Notes under the pieces: generated by a model
Database searches by the model: none
Seen by the model: the letters and a program-made list of their open reading frames with translations, nothing else
What the model was told of the DNA's origin: nothing
Program-made: the position numbers and the translations under genes
Source of the DNA: Chitinophagaceae bacterium
GTDB lineage: Bacteria > Bacteroidota > Bacteroidia > Chitinophagales > Chitinophagaceae
Length of the DNA: 64,000 nt
NCBI GenBank assembly: GCA_016720565.1
Contig: JADKKJ010000001.1
Span: 620,001-684,000 of the forward strand
Direction of reading: 5' to 3'
Shown here: positions 42,268 through 51,297 of the stretch, one piece after another
How the letters are laid out: each line of letters starts with the position of its first letter
Numbering within the stretch: position 1 is the first letter of the stretch

Positions 42268-44358
42268 ATGAAAAAACGAATGAACATGAAACTTATCAAT
42301 TATATAGCCGGGCTCGCGGTGCTGGTCACCGTCTTCGCTGGTTGCAAGAAAACCACGTATGAGGACCTTTCCCTGGTGGATACGGCCGCTGTCCCAGATA
42401 GATTAAGCGTGCAGTTTGAGATCACCCAGGATAACTCAGGACTGGTCACCATTACCCCTAACGGAAACGGTGCTATTAAATATGAGATCTATTATGGCCA
42501 TGGTCCCGCTACCCCTGTAAGTCTGCAGGCTGGTGGAAAGACCACCCATGTTTATCCTGAAGGAACCTACACCGTAAAGGTGGTAGGTTATAATGTAGCT
42601 GGTAAAAAAGCCGAAGCTACTCAGCAGCTTACTGTTTCCTTCCGTGCTCCGGAAAACCTGGTAGTTACCTGGGGCATTGATGGGGTGAATAATTTTAAAG
42701 TGAACCTTTCGGCAACCGCTCTATATGAAACGAATTTTAAAGTGTTTTGGGGCGATGTGGCCAATGAGCCCGGCCAAGTCTTCCTGGAAGGTCAGTCGAT
42801 AAGCCATGTTTACGCTGCCGTAGGGAGCTATACCTTACGGGTAGTTGCTTATAGCGGTGGTGCTGCAACCACAACCTATACCACTACAGTAAACATAACA
42901 GATCCGGTTTTAATTCCAATAACATTTGAATCTGCTACGGTTAATTATGCCTTCACTGATTTTGGTGGTGGTGTTTCTACCAAAATAGCAAACCCGCAGA
43001 TCAATGGTATCAATACCAGTGCAAACGTTGGCCGTATGGTAAAAAATGCACCGGAAGTTTGGGGAGGCAGTTTTATAACGGTGGGTACTCCTATTGATTT
43101 TTCGGCAAACAAGGTATTCAGGATGAAAGTATTTTCTCCAAGGGTAGGCGCCAAGGTCTTATTGAAGGTAGAGAACCTGACCAACGGTGGGATCTTTTTT
43201 GAAAAAGAAGTGACCTGTACAGTTGCCAATGCATGGGAAGACCTGGCATTTGATTTCAGGGCAATCAATACCGCCAATAGCTATCAAAAAGTGGTGTTGA
43301 TCTTTGACAATGGAACTGTGGGAAATGGCTCTCCTAATTTTACCTGGTTGTTTGACGATATCAGGCTTACCAACCAGATGCCTGTTGGCCTCCTGACATT
43401 ACCCGTTACTTTTGATGCTGCCAATGTAAACTATGAGGTTACCGATTTTGGAGGCACTGTAAGTGTACCGGCAACTGATCCAACCAACGGAGCAAATAAT
43501 GTAAAGAAAACAACCAAACCCAATGGTGCGCAAACCTGGGCCGGTACTACATTAGGAGCAGGCTTTACATCGCCAATTGCATTTACTGCTACCAGAACAC
43601 AAATGAGCATCAGGGTTTACTCCCCTGCAGCTGGTTTACGTGTTCGTTTAAAAGTAGAGGACCGTACCAACAATACCCGTTCTGTTGAGACCGAGGCTAT
43701 GACACAGGCAGCCAATACCTGGGAAACGCTCGTATTTGATTTTTCAACACCATCTATTGGTACAGCATCTATGAATCTTGCCTGGACCTACGATATGGCA
43801 TCTGTATTTTTTGATTTTGGCAATAACGGAACCGGAAGTAATTTCTATTGGGATGATGTAACCTTCCTGGCTACAAACGTTGTCCCCAATTACCTGACAC
43901 TCCCGCTGGATTTTCAATCAACCACTTATTCTTATCCTTTTGTGGATTTTGGTGGCTCAACAGCAACGGTTGTTAATAATCCCAATCCTTCAGGTATTAA
44001 TACCAGTACCAAGGTTGGTAAAATAGTAAAAGGTGCACCGGAAGTTTGGGCAGGCAGTTTTATAGACCTGGTTAACCCCATCAATTTTACAGTCTTAAGA
44101 ACTTTTAAAGTAAAAGTATATTCACCACGGGTAGGTGCTAAATTGTTATTGAAAGTAGAGAATCCAACCAACGGGGGACAGAGTTATGAAAAAGAAGCGA
44201 CCACAACCGTTGCCAATGCATGGGAAGAGCTGACTTTCGATTATTCAGCCATTCCTGCTGGTTTTTATGCCAGGGTGGTATTGATATTTGACCTGGGTAC
44301 TGCCGGCGACGGTTCTCCCAACTATACTTTTTATTTCGACGACATCAGACTTAACTAA
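42268..44358 (+). CDS. PUL surface lipoprotein: PKD-like domains plus three glycan-binding-like repeats
   Basis: The 696 aa lipoprotein (VTVFAGC lipobox) is in the SusE/F position. Residues 40-215 contain two PKD/Ig-like domains (TYTVKVVGYNVAGKKAEA; GSYTLRVVAYSGG). Then come three tandem beta-sandwich modules of about 150 residues, at 218-370, 379-535 and 547-696. Each starts with a P-(I/V/L)-x-F-(E/D/Q) strand and VTDFGG, has FSPRVGAKVLLKVEN in the middle and ends FDDIRL or WDDVTF. Modules 1 and 3 are clearly closer to each other than to 2. The layout fits a surface glycan-binding protein of the GH16 locus; binding itself is inferred. Confidence 0.85.
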   Translation: MKKRMNMKLINYIAGLAVLVTVFAGCKKTTYEDLSLVDTAAVPDRLSVQFEITQDNSGLVTITPNGNGAIKYEIYYGHGPATPVSLQAGGKTTHVYPEGTYTVKVVGYNVAGKKAEATQQLTVSFRAPENLVVTWGIDGVNNFKVNLSATALYETNFKVFWGDVANEPGQVFLEGQSISHVYAAVGSYTLRVVAYSGGAATTTYTTTVNITDPVLIPITFESATVNYAFTDFGGGVSTKIANPQINGINTSANVGRMVKNAPEVWGGSFITVGTPIDFSANKVFRMKVFSPRVGAKVLLKVENLTNGGIFFEKEVTCTVANAWEDLAFDFRAINTANSYQKVVLIFDNGTVGNGSPNFTWLFDDIRLTNQMPVGLLTLPVTFDAANVNYEVTDFGGTVSVPATDPTNGANNVKKTTKPNGAQTWAGTTLGAGFTSPIAFTATRTQMSIRVYSPAAGLRVRLKVEDRTNNTRSVETEAMTQAANTWETLVFDFSTPSIGTASMNLAWTYDMASVFFDFGNNGTGSNFYWDDVTFLATNVVPNYLTLPLDFQSTTYSYPFVDFGGSTATVVNNPNPSGINTSTKVGKIVKGAPEVWAGSFIDLVNPINFTVLRTFKVKVYSPRVGAKLLLKVENPTNGGQSYEKEATTTVANAWEELTFDYSAIPAGFYARVVLIFDLGTAGDGSPNYTFYFDDIRLN

Positions 44359-44376
44359 ACCTAAAAAATATTCGTC

Positions 44377-45276
44377 ATGCTGACAACAATCAAAAAATAT
44401 ACGCTGTTCTTCCTGGCTGCACTCCTTGTAGTGGGCGGCTGTAAGAAAACGGAGTACAGCTTCGGGTCGATCAAGACTCCATCGGCGCTTACTTTGACCA
44501 CAGCGATCCAGGGCGTGGATGCCAGTAATCCTAATGGTAACGGAACCGGTAAGGTGACCATTACCAGTACGGCTACCGATGTACTTACCTATAATATCGA
44601 TTTTGGAGACGGACAGACTGCAGTAGTTCCTACCGGTACGATCCTGCATAAATACAGTAATCCTGGTGTGAACACCTATACCGTTACTGTGAATGCAGTA
44701 GGTACAGGTGGTGCGCTTTCCACCATCAGCAAAAGGATCACCGTATTCGTGGCATTCGAAATTCCGCTTACAATACTTAATCCATTGACTGGTACCGGAT
44801 CAAAGGTCTGGGTAACTGATAATGATGCTCCCGGGCATTTTGGGGTAGGCGCAGGTAATTTCTTTTTCCCTAATTATTATGCAGCTGGTCCAAATACCCG
44901 CGAGGCCTGTGCCTATGATGATGAGATCACTTTCTCGCGTGATGCGATCAACCGTGTTTCCATGAACGTTAATAACAAGGGAGCAAGTTTCTCAATTGGA
45001 GCATCCTCTGTATTTTATGGTTTTAGCGGTCCTGATAATTGCTATCCGATCAATACAGGTGGTACCAAATTACTGGCATTTATGGATGCTACCTCCGGTT
45101 CTACGGCGGCAGTATCTACGCAAATACAATTTATGGTTCCGGGAAATGGTATCATCAATTTCGGAACAGGCGGTACCACTTACGAGATCCTTTCTATTAC
45201 AAATACCAGTATGCATCTTCGCAATATTGGCTCAGATGGTAATTCCTGGTATCAGAAATTGAAACCTAAACCATAA
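44377..45276 (+). CDS. PUL lipoprotein with PKD domain
   Basis: The 299 aa lipoprotein has the lipobox VVGGC (cysteine near residue 22). Residues 35-128 are a PKD-type domain (VTITSTATDVLTYNIDFGDGQT, KYSNPGVNTYTVTVNAVG). The C-terminal 165 residues (TGTGSKVWVTDNDAPGHFGVG...YDDEITFSRDAINRVSMNVNNKG...TYEILSITNTSMHLRN) form a beta-rich domain of a type often found next to SusD and GH16 genes; it resembles glucan-binding lipoproteins without a catalytic motif. The gene lies 18 bp after the preceding gene and 3 bp before the GH16 gene, so it is tightly in the operon. Confidence 0.85.
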   Translation: MLTTIKKYTLFFLAALLVVGGCKKTEYSFGSIKTPSALTLTTAIQGVDASNPNGNGTGKVTITSTATDVLTYNIDFGDGQTAVVPTGTILHKYSNPGVNTYTVTVNAVGTGGALSTISKRITVFVAFEIPLTILNPLTGTGSKVWVTDNDAPGHFGVGAGNFFFPNYYAAGPNTREACAYDDEITFSRDAINRVSMNVNNKGASFSIGASSVFYGFSGPDNCYPINTGGTKLLAFMDATSGSTAAVSTQIQFMVPGNGIINFGTGGTTYEILSITNTSMHLRNIGSDGNSWYQKLKPKP

Positions 45277-45279
45277 CCT

Positions 45280-46290
45280 ATGAAATTGTTCATACCTGTG
45301 TTCCTGCTGGGGCTTATCATGATCTCCTGCGGAAAGGATAAAAATAGCGGTGTGAATGCTCCTGCTAACCTTACGGTAAGCGCAGTAGTGGCCACCGATA
45401 ATAGCGGTAATGTAAATTTCACCGCCAGCGCTTCCAATGCAACCAGCTATGAATATGGTTTTGGTAATGGTGTGTTCCAAACAATTTCATCCGGTGCAGT
45501 TACCTATCGCTATCCAGCATCTGGTACCTACACTGTAACGGTAGTGGCCAAGAATTCAGCGGGCCAGGTAAGTAAGACCATTGATGTAACAGTTACGGTA
45601 ACGCTTAGCCTGGTATGGCAGGATGAGTTTGATACTCCGGGTGCTCCTGATCCGGGTAAATGGGGATATGATCTTGGTGCAGGCGGTTGGGGCAATAATG
45701 AACTACAGTATTATACTAACAGATTAGAGAATGCCAGCGTTTCTGGTGGAACCTTGAAAATAGTGGCCAAGTCTGAAGTATTCAGCGGAAGCAACTATAC
45801 ATCAGCCAGATTACTCAGCAAGGGTAAATTCTCTTTTAAATATGGTAAGCTGGAGTTCAGGGCAAAACTGCCAACTGGTGGTGGAACATGGCCGGCTTTA
45901 TGGATGCTGGGTGATAATATCAGTACAGCAGGATGGCCGGCTTGTGGTGAGATAGATGTGATGGAGCATTTAGGCAACCAGCCTAATAAGATCTATGGCA
46001 CGCTGCATTATCCTGGCCATTCGGGAGGCAGTGCAGATGGCAATACTACGATGATCACCAATGCCCAAACAGCTTTTCATATTTATACAGTAGAGTGGAA
46101 CAGCGCCAGTATTAAAATATCAGTTGACGGAACCGTATTTCATACAGTGACCAATACAAACGCCTTGCCCTTCAACCAGAATTTCTTTCTCATCATGAAT
46201 ATCGCCATGGGAGGAAATTTTGGGGGAACCGTGGATCCTGCTTTTAGCATCGGAACCATGGAAGTAGATTATGTAAGGGTATATCAATAG
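45280..46290 (+). CDS. GH16 endo-beta-glucanase lipoprotein with N-terminal PKD domain
   Basis: The 336 aa protein has a lipoprotein signal MKLFIPVFLLGLIMISC (Cys17). Residues 27-108 form a PKD-like domain, and residues 110-336 a GH16 jelly roll. The retaining catalytic motif is E224-I-D226-V-M-E229 in ACGEIDVMEHLG, with WPALWMLG before it and the C-terminal MEVDYVRVYQ. The E-x-D-x-x-E form with the extra Met bulge is that of laminarinase/licheninase-type enzymes. It is probably on the outer surface, cutting beta-1,3 (or mixed beta-1,3/1,4) glucan for SusCD uptake. Confidence 0.94.
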   Translation: MKLFIPVFLLGLIMISCGKDKNSGVNAPANLTVSAVVATDNSGNVNFTASASNATSYEYGFGNGVFQTISSGAVTYRYPASGTYTVTVVAKNSAGQVSKTIDVTVTVTLSLVWQDEFDTPGAPDPGKWGYDLGAGGWGNNELQYYTNRLENASVSGGTLKIVAKSEVFSGSNYTSARLLSKGKFSFKYGKLEFRAKLPTGGGTWPALWMLGDNISTAGWPACGEIDVMEHLGNQPNKIYGTLHYPGHSGGSADGNTTMITNAQTAFHIYTVEWNSASIKISVDGTVFHTVTNTNALPFNQNFFLIMNIAMGGNFGGTVDPAFSIGTMEVDYVRVYQ

Positions 46291-46335
46291 TTAAAAGTTT
46301 TTTCTCAGGCATTTATTTGAAAATAAGCAGTCGTA

Positions 46336-46378
46336 AAAGCGGAACCTGTGTTTCTTTCCAGTTGCGCAGCTCCGCTTT
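46336..46378 (+). terminator. Weak hairpin between the two GH16 genes
   Basis: AAAGCGGA (46336-46343) pairs with TCCGCTTT (46371-46378), and ATTTTCC follows. The loop is long (27 nt), so this is at best an attenuator or partial terminator separating the last gene from the rest of the locus. Confidence 0.35.
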
Positions 46379-46412
46379 ATTTTCCTTTACCAGCGATATG
46401 AAAATCTTCAGC

Positions 46413-47231
46413 ATGAAAAAGTTTTTCTTCTTCATATATATTCTTCTTTGCGCAGCCCTGATGCCATCACAGATAATGGCCCAGAAAACAAAGTCAGCCT
46501 TTAAGAAATTGGTCTGGTCGGAGGAATTCAATTACACCGGCCTTCCCGATACAACAAAATGGAGCTATGACCATGGAAATGGTTGTCCTGATATCTGTGG
46601 ATGGGGTAATCATGAATTGGAATATTATACCTGGAACCGGAAGGAGAATGCAAGGGTTGAGGGCGGTAAACTGGTGATCGAAGCAAGGAAAGAAGAGATG
46701 GGAGGGATGAAATATACTTCAGCAAGATTACATACAAAAAATAAGGGTGATTGGAAATATGGTCGCATAGAAGTGAGGGCACAGATACCAGCCGGAAAAG
46801 GCATGTGGCCTGCTATCTGGTTGCTTCCTACCAAATGGGAATATGGAGGCTGGCCCAAAAGCGGCGAGATCGATATCATGGAGAATGTGGGTTACTGGCC
46901 CGACTCCATCATGGGAACGGTTCATACCAATGCTTACAATGGTATGCTGGGTACACAGAAGACCCGCGGTATTTCTATTAAAAACTCCAACAAGACCTTT
47001 CATGTATATGCCATTGAATGGACGGCAGAAGAGCTCATCTTTTTTGTAGACGGAAAAGAATACAACCGATTTAAGAATGAGCATAAAGATTTTGCTTCCT
47101 GGCCATTCGATAAGGCTTTTCACCTGGTGATGAATATAGCCGTTGGTGGAGACTGGGGAGGGAAGTATGGTGTGGATGATGGGGTGTTCCCGCAGAGGAT
47201 GGTGGTGGATTGGGTGAGGGTGTATCAGTAA
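46413..47231 (+). CDS. GH16 endo-beta-glucanase, secreted
   Basis: From the ATG at 46413 the product is 272 aa with a signal peptide (MKKFFFFIYILLCAALMPSQIMA) and no lipobox. An ATG at 46398 (MKIFS...) is also possible. The rest is a single GH16 domain with catalytic E152-I-D154-I-M-E157 in SGEIDIMENVG, MWPAIWLLPTKWEYGGWP before it, and MVVDWVRVYQ at the end. It is clearly paralogous to the upstream GH16 but is soluble and lacks PKD, so the pair may act one on the surface and one in the periplasm. It is the last gene of the plus-strand PUL. Confidence 0.93.
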   Translation: MKKFFFFIYILLCAALMPSQIMAQKTKSAFKKLVWSEEFNYTGLPDTTKWSYDHGNGCPDICGWGNHELEYYTWNRKENARVEGGKLVIEARKEEMGGMKYTSARLHTKNKGDWKYGRIEVRAQIPAGKGMWPAIWLLPTKWEYGGWPKSGEIDIMENVGYWPDSIMGTVHTNAYNGMLGTQKTRGISIKNSNKTFHVYAIEWTAEELIFFVDGKEYNRFKNEHKDFASWPFDKAFHLVMNIAVGGDWGGKYGVDDGVFPQRMVVDWVRVYQ

Positions 47232-47236
47232 AGCCG

Positions 47237-47252
47237 AGTTGAGCGCTCAACT
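47237..47252. terminator. Palindrome between converging GH16 and glucokinase genes
   Basis: AGTTGAGC-GCTCAACT is a perfect 16 bp palindrome placed 5 bp after the GH16 stop and 4 bp before the glucokinase stop, with TTT on the right side. It probably ends transcription from both sides. The unit GTTGAGCG also occurs in the repeat at 18972-19067. Confidence 0.55.
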
Positions 47253-47256
47253 TTCC

Positions 47257-48210
47257 CTACCCATATACCAACGCACTCGCCCCAAGTATCGCCGCATCCG
47301 CCTCTTTCAATTCACTAAACAACAACTTCACTTTATTCTTGAAGATCTGGATCAGGTTATCCTCCATGGCTTTTCGCGTTGGATTCATAAGAAGATCGCC
47401 GGCCTTGGTTAAACCCCCGAATAATACAATGGCCTCGGGAGAGGAGAACATCACAAAATTGGCCAGTGCCTCGCCCAGGATCTCGCCGGTGTATTCAAAT
47501 ATTTCATTGGCGATCTTGTCGCCTTTCATGGCGCAGTCGAATACCGACTGACTGGTAAGCTCGTTGATACTATAATCTCTTAATAAAGATTCCTGCTCGG
47601 GATAATCGGTGAGTTTTTCTAAGGCGGTCTCTCTTACACCGGTAGCAGAAGCATAAGATTCTAACGTACCACGTATACCTGTGCCTTTATGCAATCTTCC
47701 ACCCGGACGAATAATGGTATGTCCCAGTTCACCGGCGAAACCATCATGTCCTAATACTATTTTTCCATCGATCACGATACCGCTGCCCACTCCGGTTCCT
47801 AAGGTGATCGTAATAAAATGACGCATTCCTTTTGCACAGCCATACATCATTTCACCCATGGCGGCGGCATTGGCATCATTGGTGAGTTTGGTTTCCAGGC
47901 CAAAACGATCGGTGACCATTTGGGCCAATGGAATGATACCTCTCCATTTCAGGTTAGGGGCGTATTCGATCGTACCACTGTAAAAATTTCCATTAGGGGC
48001 GCCAATACCAATACCGGCAAATCGACTTAATCCGCCTGCTCTTTCGATCATCGGAGAAAGCTTCAAATGCAGGTTATCTATAAAATCCTGCACCTGCTCG
48101 GTCTCATTGGTGAGACAGCGGTCCTGTTCTATAATATTTCCATGGGCATCTACAATACCGAACTTGGTATTAGTGCCGCCTATATCTATTCCTATTGCAA
48201 GGTCTTTCAT
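47257..48210 (-). CDS. ROK-family glucokinase-like sugar kinase without the usual zinc cysteines
   Basis: The 317 aa protein is a ROK sugar kinase: DIGGTNTKFGIVD (9-21, phosphate loop), GAPNG, NDANAAAMGEMMYG (catalytic Asp), TLGTGVGSGIVIDG and FAGELGHTII. It would phosphorylate glucose freed from imported beta-glucan. In most ROK proteins the next segment is G-x-x-C-x-C-G-x-x-G-C-L-E with a zinc ion. Here it reads GGRLHKGTGIRGTLESYAS, with His and Thr in place of all three cysteines, while the ATP and sugar residues are kept. It lies 43 bp downstream of the permease gene on the same strand and is likely co-transcribed with it. Confidence 0.92.
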   Translation of the reverse strand: MKDLAIGIDIGGTNTKFGIVDAHGNIIEQDRCLTNETEQVQDFIDNLHLKLSPMIERAGGLSRFAGIGIGAPNGNFYSGTIEYAPNLKWRGIIPLAQMVTDRFGLETKLTNDANAAAMGEMMYGCAKGMRHFITITLGTGVGSGIVIDGKIVLGHDGFAGELGHTIIRPGGRLHKGTGIRGTLESYASATGVRETALEKLTDYPEQESLLRDYSINELTSQSVFDCAMKGDKIANEIFEYTGEILGEALANFVMFSSPEAIVLFGGLTKAGDLLMNPTRKAMEDNLIQIFKNKVKLLFSELKEADAAILGASALVYG

Positions 48211-48230
48211 GATGTTTTCTGATTAATAAT

Positions 48231-48256
48231 TAGTAATTAATAATTATTAATTACTA
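48231..48256. repeat. 26 bp AT-only palindrome over the permease stop
   Basis: TAGTAATTAATAA (48231-48243) and its exact reverse complement (48244-48256) form a perfect 26 bp palindrome. The TAG stop of the permease gene (minus strand, 48254-48256) is its first codon. Further AATTA units extend to 48221. Confidence 0.85.
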
Positions 48257-49708
48257 GTGCCCGCCACCGCCTTCCAGGTGATCATAATCGATTCCCTGTG
48301 ATTTAAGGATGCTTTTTGCTTTGATAGCATAATATGCCAGGTAAGCAAAACAGGCTACTCCCACCAGGTATGACCATTGAATGCCGAGGTATTGGTTGCC
48401 TGCCAGGAAACCCTGCAGCAAACTGATAAAACCCCCACCCATGATCATCATGATCAGGAAGCTGGAACCTTCATTGGTATGTTTTCCCAATCCCGCGATA
48501 GCGAGGGTGAAAATACAGGGCCATAAAGTAGAACAGAATAAACCGACAGAGATGAATGCATACACACTAACCATTCCATCAGCAAGCATACCTATAAACA
48601 AAGCCGTGATACCCATAGCAGAGAAAATAAGTAATTGCCTGGCAGGACTTCCCTTACTCATGATGTCTCCAATGATCATAGCAACGATCACCAGGCCATA
48701 AATATAGAAAGGCGTGATATCGTGGTTGGCCAGTTTATTAATTAAAAGGAAAACGCCAAAAGCGATATATGGCATAACGAAACGCAATACTTCTTTAGCT
48801 CCTTTTGAAATATCAAAAGCGCCTACGGAATTCGTCCAGCGGCCGATCATCAAACTGGCCCAGAACAGAGATACAAAAGGAGCGATCTTATTGGTAGCCG
48901 TGGCCGCATGCACCCTCATGAATTCCGGCAGGTTTGAAGCAGTAGATACTTCCACTCCCACATAAACAAAAATGGCGATCATACCCAATACCAGCTGCGG
49001 ATACTGCATCACTGTTTTTTTATGTTGTACCAGGGTAGGAGCATCGGCTTCTTTTTCAGCCACCTCGTCCAGGTTTATTTTATTGGGAACAGAAGAAAAG
49101 CGAAATACTATGGCTGCCAGTAAAAAGGCGGCCCCAAGAATAAGGTAAGGCGTTTTTATACTTTGGATACTGGCCACATTAGTGCTGGTAGCCGTGATGG
49201 TTCCAAAAATGGCGAGACTCACAATTGTGGGGCCGATAGTCGTACCAAGATTATTAATACCTCCTGCCATACTTAAACGCTGGGATCCCAGTTTTGGATT
49301 TCCCATTACAATGGCCAGGGGATTTGCGGCGGTTTGCTGAAGGGAGAAACCAAGGCCAACAATAAAGAGGCCGGTGATCATAAGGTAAAATGATTCCTGC
49401 TGTGCCGCGGGATAGAATAATAAAGATCCAAGTGCGGAAATGATCAACCCTATTGAAATACCATTACGGTAACCGACCTTATTTAGAATATCCCCTCCTG
49501 AAAGTTTGGAGAGACCAAAATATATAAGTGAACCAACGGTATAGGCCACATAAAAGGCAAAAGACACCATTTGTGACTGCCACTGGGCAAGATGCAGTTT
49601 TTCCTTAAAAACAGGGATAAGGATGTCGTTGGAGGCAGCCACAAAACCCCAGAAAAAGAAAACACTGATCAATACGCTGAACTGTGACCATTTGGTTTGT
49701 TGATTCAT
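48254..49708 (-). CDS. Sugar MFS permease, FucP/GluP type
   Basis: The 484 aa inner-membrane protein has 12 predicted helices. It belongs to the fucose/glucose:H+ symporter branch: FFFWGFVAASNDILIPVFK in TM1, GLGFSLQQTAANPLAIVMG with the conserved NP, and MAGGINNLGTTIGPTIV. It likely imports glucose or a related hexose released in the periplasm by the locus and hands it to the downstream kinase. A short His-ending C-terminus (LEGGGGH) follows the last helix. It shares its upstream region (49709-49867) with the divergent glgA; that spacer shows nothing beyond AT-rich sequence and the glgA promoter. Confidence 0.9.
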   Translation of the reverse strand: MNQQTKWSQFSVLISVFFFWGFVAASNDILIPVFKEKLHLAQWQSQMVSFAFYVAYTVGSLIYFGLSKLSGGDILNKVGYRNGISIGLIISALGSLLFYPAAQQESFYLMITGLFIVGLGFSLQQTAANPLAIVMGNPKLGSQRLSMAGGINNLGTTIGPTIVSLAIFGTITATSTNVASIQSIKTPYLILGAAFLLAAIVFRFSSVPNKINLDEVAEKEADAPTLVQHKKTVMQYPQLVLGMIAIFVYVGVEVSTASNLPEFMRVHAATATNKIAPFVSLFWASLMIGRWTNSVGAFDISKGAKEVLRFVMPYIAFGVFLLINKLANHDITPFYIYGLVIVAMIIGDIMSKGSPARQLLIFSAMGITALFIGMLADGMVSVYAFISVGLFCSTLWPCIFTLAIAGLGKHTNEGSSFLIMMIMGGGFISLLQGFLAGNQYLGIQWSYLVGVACFAYLAYYAIKAKSILKSQGIDYDHLEGGGGH

Positions 49709-49867
49709 TGCAATTCGTTATGTTGTATAAATTAATAGTGCTGAAAGTATAACAATTTTCACTTGTAAACCCATAAAAATAAGGGGATGTTGATAGCTTG
49801 TATAAAAATAATAAAGAAGGATTTAGGGGGATTTCGGGATACCCTTTCCTTTCCTTAATTTGCCTGC

Positions 49868-51289
49868 ATGGAGATCATTCATGTTGCCGCCGAATGTTAC
49901 CCCGTGGCCAAGGCCGGGGGACTAGGCGATGTTGTTGGCGCCCTTCCTAAATACCAGGCCGACCTGGGTCATGTGACCAAAGTGGTCATGCCCATGTACC
50001 GCACCAAATTCCTCTATAACCATCAATGGGAACTGGTGCATGAGGGAGAGCAGTTCCTGGGCTCACAGTCCTTTCATTATGCCGTGATAAAGGAAAAGAC
50101 CAATACGCTTGGCTTCGACCTTTACCTGGTTGATATCAATGGCCTGCTTGACCGCGAGAAAATATATGGCTATAATGACGATACCGAGCGGTTCATGGCC
50201 TTCCAGATAGCTGTTTGCGACTGGATGAATAAATGGCAGCATAAACCTTCGGTGGTGCATTGCCATGACCACCATACCGGGCTGATCCCTTTCATGATGC
50301 AGCATTGTTTTGCCTTCCGGGATAAACTGGCCCGGATACCCACTGTTTTTACCGTGCATAATGCCCAATACCAGGGCTGGATGGGCTGGGATAAGAACCA
50401 TTATATCCCTTATTATGATACCTGGAAAACCGGTCTGCTGGAATGGGATAAGAATATAAACCCCCTGGCCTCAGCCATTAAATGCGCCTGGAAGGTGACT
50501 ACGGTAAGTCATAGTTACCTGGATGAATTAAAACAAGAGGCCAATGGGCTACAGCACCTGTTTGAATACGAAAAAGGGAAAAGCTATGGCATATTGAATG
50601 GCATCGATACCCAGGTCTGGGATCCCCATACCGATTCCATGATCGTGAAGAATTATGGCAGCGAGCTGGTAGAAAAAGGAAAATGGAAGAATAAAAAAGA
50701 GCTGGCCGGGCAGTTCGGCCTGGATCCAAACAAACCCCTGGTATCTTTTATTGGCAGGCTGGTAGGAGAGAAGGCGGCCGATCTTTTACCCGAGGCCATC
50801 AGCCAGTCCATTTACCAGCACCATGGCAATGTGAATTTCCTGGTACTGGGATCAGGAGATCCCAATGTGGAGGACCGACTGGATAATATGAAGCATCATT
50901 TCAGTGGTTATTATAATTCCTTTATCGGGTATAGTGAGCAGTTAAGTCACCTGATCTATGCCGGTTCCGATTTCTTGCTCATGCCAAGTCGCGTGGAGCC
51001 CTGCGGACTGAACCAGCTCTATGCCCTTCGCTATGGTACCGTGCCCATGGTGCGCAATGTGGGAGGATTAAGGGATACAGTGACCGATATGGGCGATCCC
51101 CAGGGTTTTGGCATACGATTCGACCAGGCCTCGGTAAATGATATTACCTATTCTGTGGGCCGGGCCATCGATCTTTACAATAATAAGCATGAACTTTACC
51201 ATTGGATGCGCTCCCACATGATGGAAATAGATCATAGTTGGGAAGGAAGTGCGCAACAATATATCGACCTTTACATTTCACTGCAATAA
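49868..51289 (+). CDS. glgA: Glycogen synthase, GT5
   Basis: It elongates alpha-1,4-glucan from ADP-glucose. It is 473 aa, GT5. K15-A-G-G-L-G-D-V (ADP-glucose loop), HCHDHHTGLIP, VFTVHNAQYQGW, ILNGIDTQVWDP, GRLVGEKAADLL and SRVEPCGLNQLYALRYGT (acceptor/E-x7-E region) are all present. The sequence TTAATTTG (49855-49862, one mismatch to the -7 consensus) ends 5 nt before the ATG, suggesting a leaderless message. glgC follows by 8 bp, making a biosynthetic operon for glycogen. Confidence 0.96.
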   Translation: MEIIHVAAECYPVAKAGGLGDVVGALPKYQADLGHVTKVVMPMYRTKFLYNHQWELVHEGEQFLGSQSFHYAVIKEKTNTLGFDLYLVDINGLLDREKIYGYNDDTERFMAFQIAVCDWMNKWQHKPSVVHCHDHHTGLIPFMMQHCFAFRDKLARIPTVFTVHNAQYQGWMGWDKNHYIPYYDTWKTGLLEWDKNINPLASAIKCAWKVTTVSHSYLDELKQEANGLQHLFEYEKGKSYGILNGIDTQVWDPHTDSMIVKNYGSELVEKGKWKNKKELAGQFGLDPNKPLVSFIGRLVGEKAADLLPEAISQSIYQHHGNVNFLVLGSGDPNVEDRLDNMKHHFSGYYNSFIGYSEQLSHLIYAGSDFLLMPSRVEPCGLNQLYALRYGTVPMVRNVGGLRDTVTDMGDPQGFGIRFDQASVNDITYSVGRAIDLYNNKHELYHWMRSHMMEIDHSWEGSAQQYIDLYISLQ

Positions 51290-51297
51290 TTCACTAT

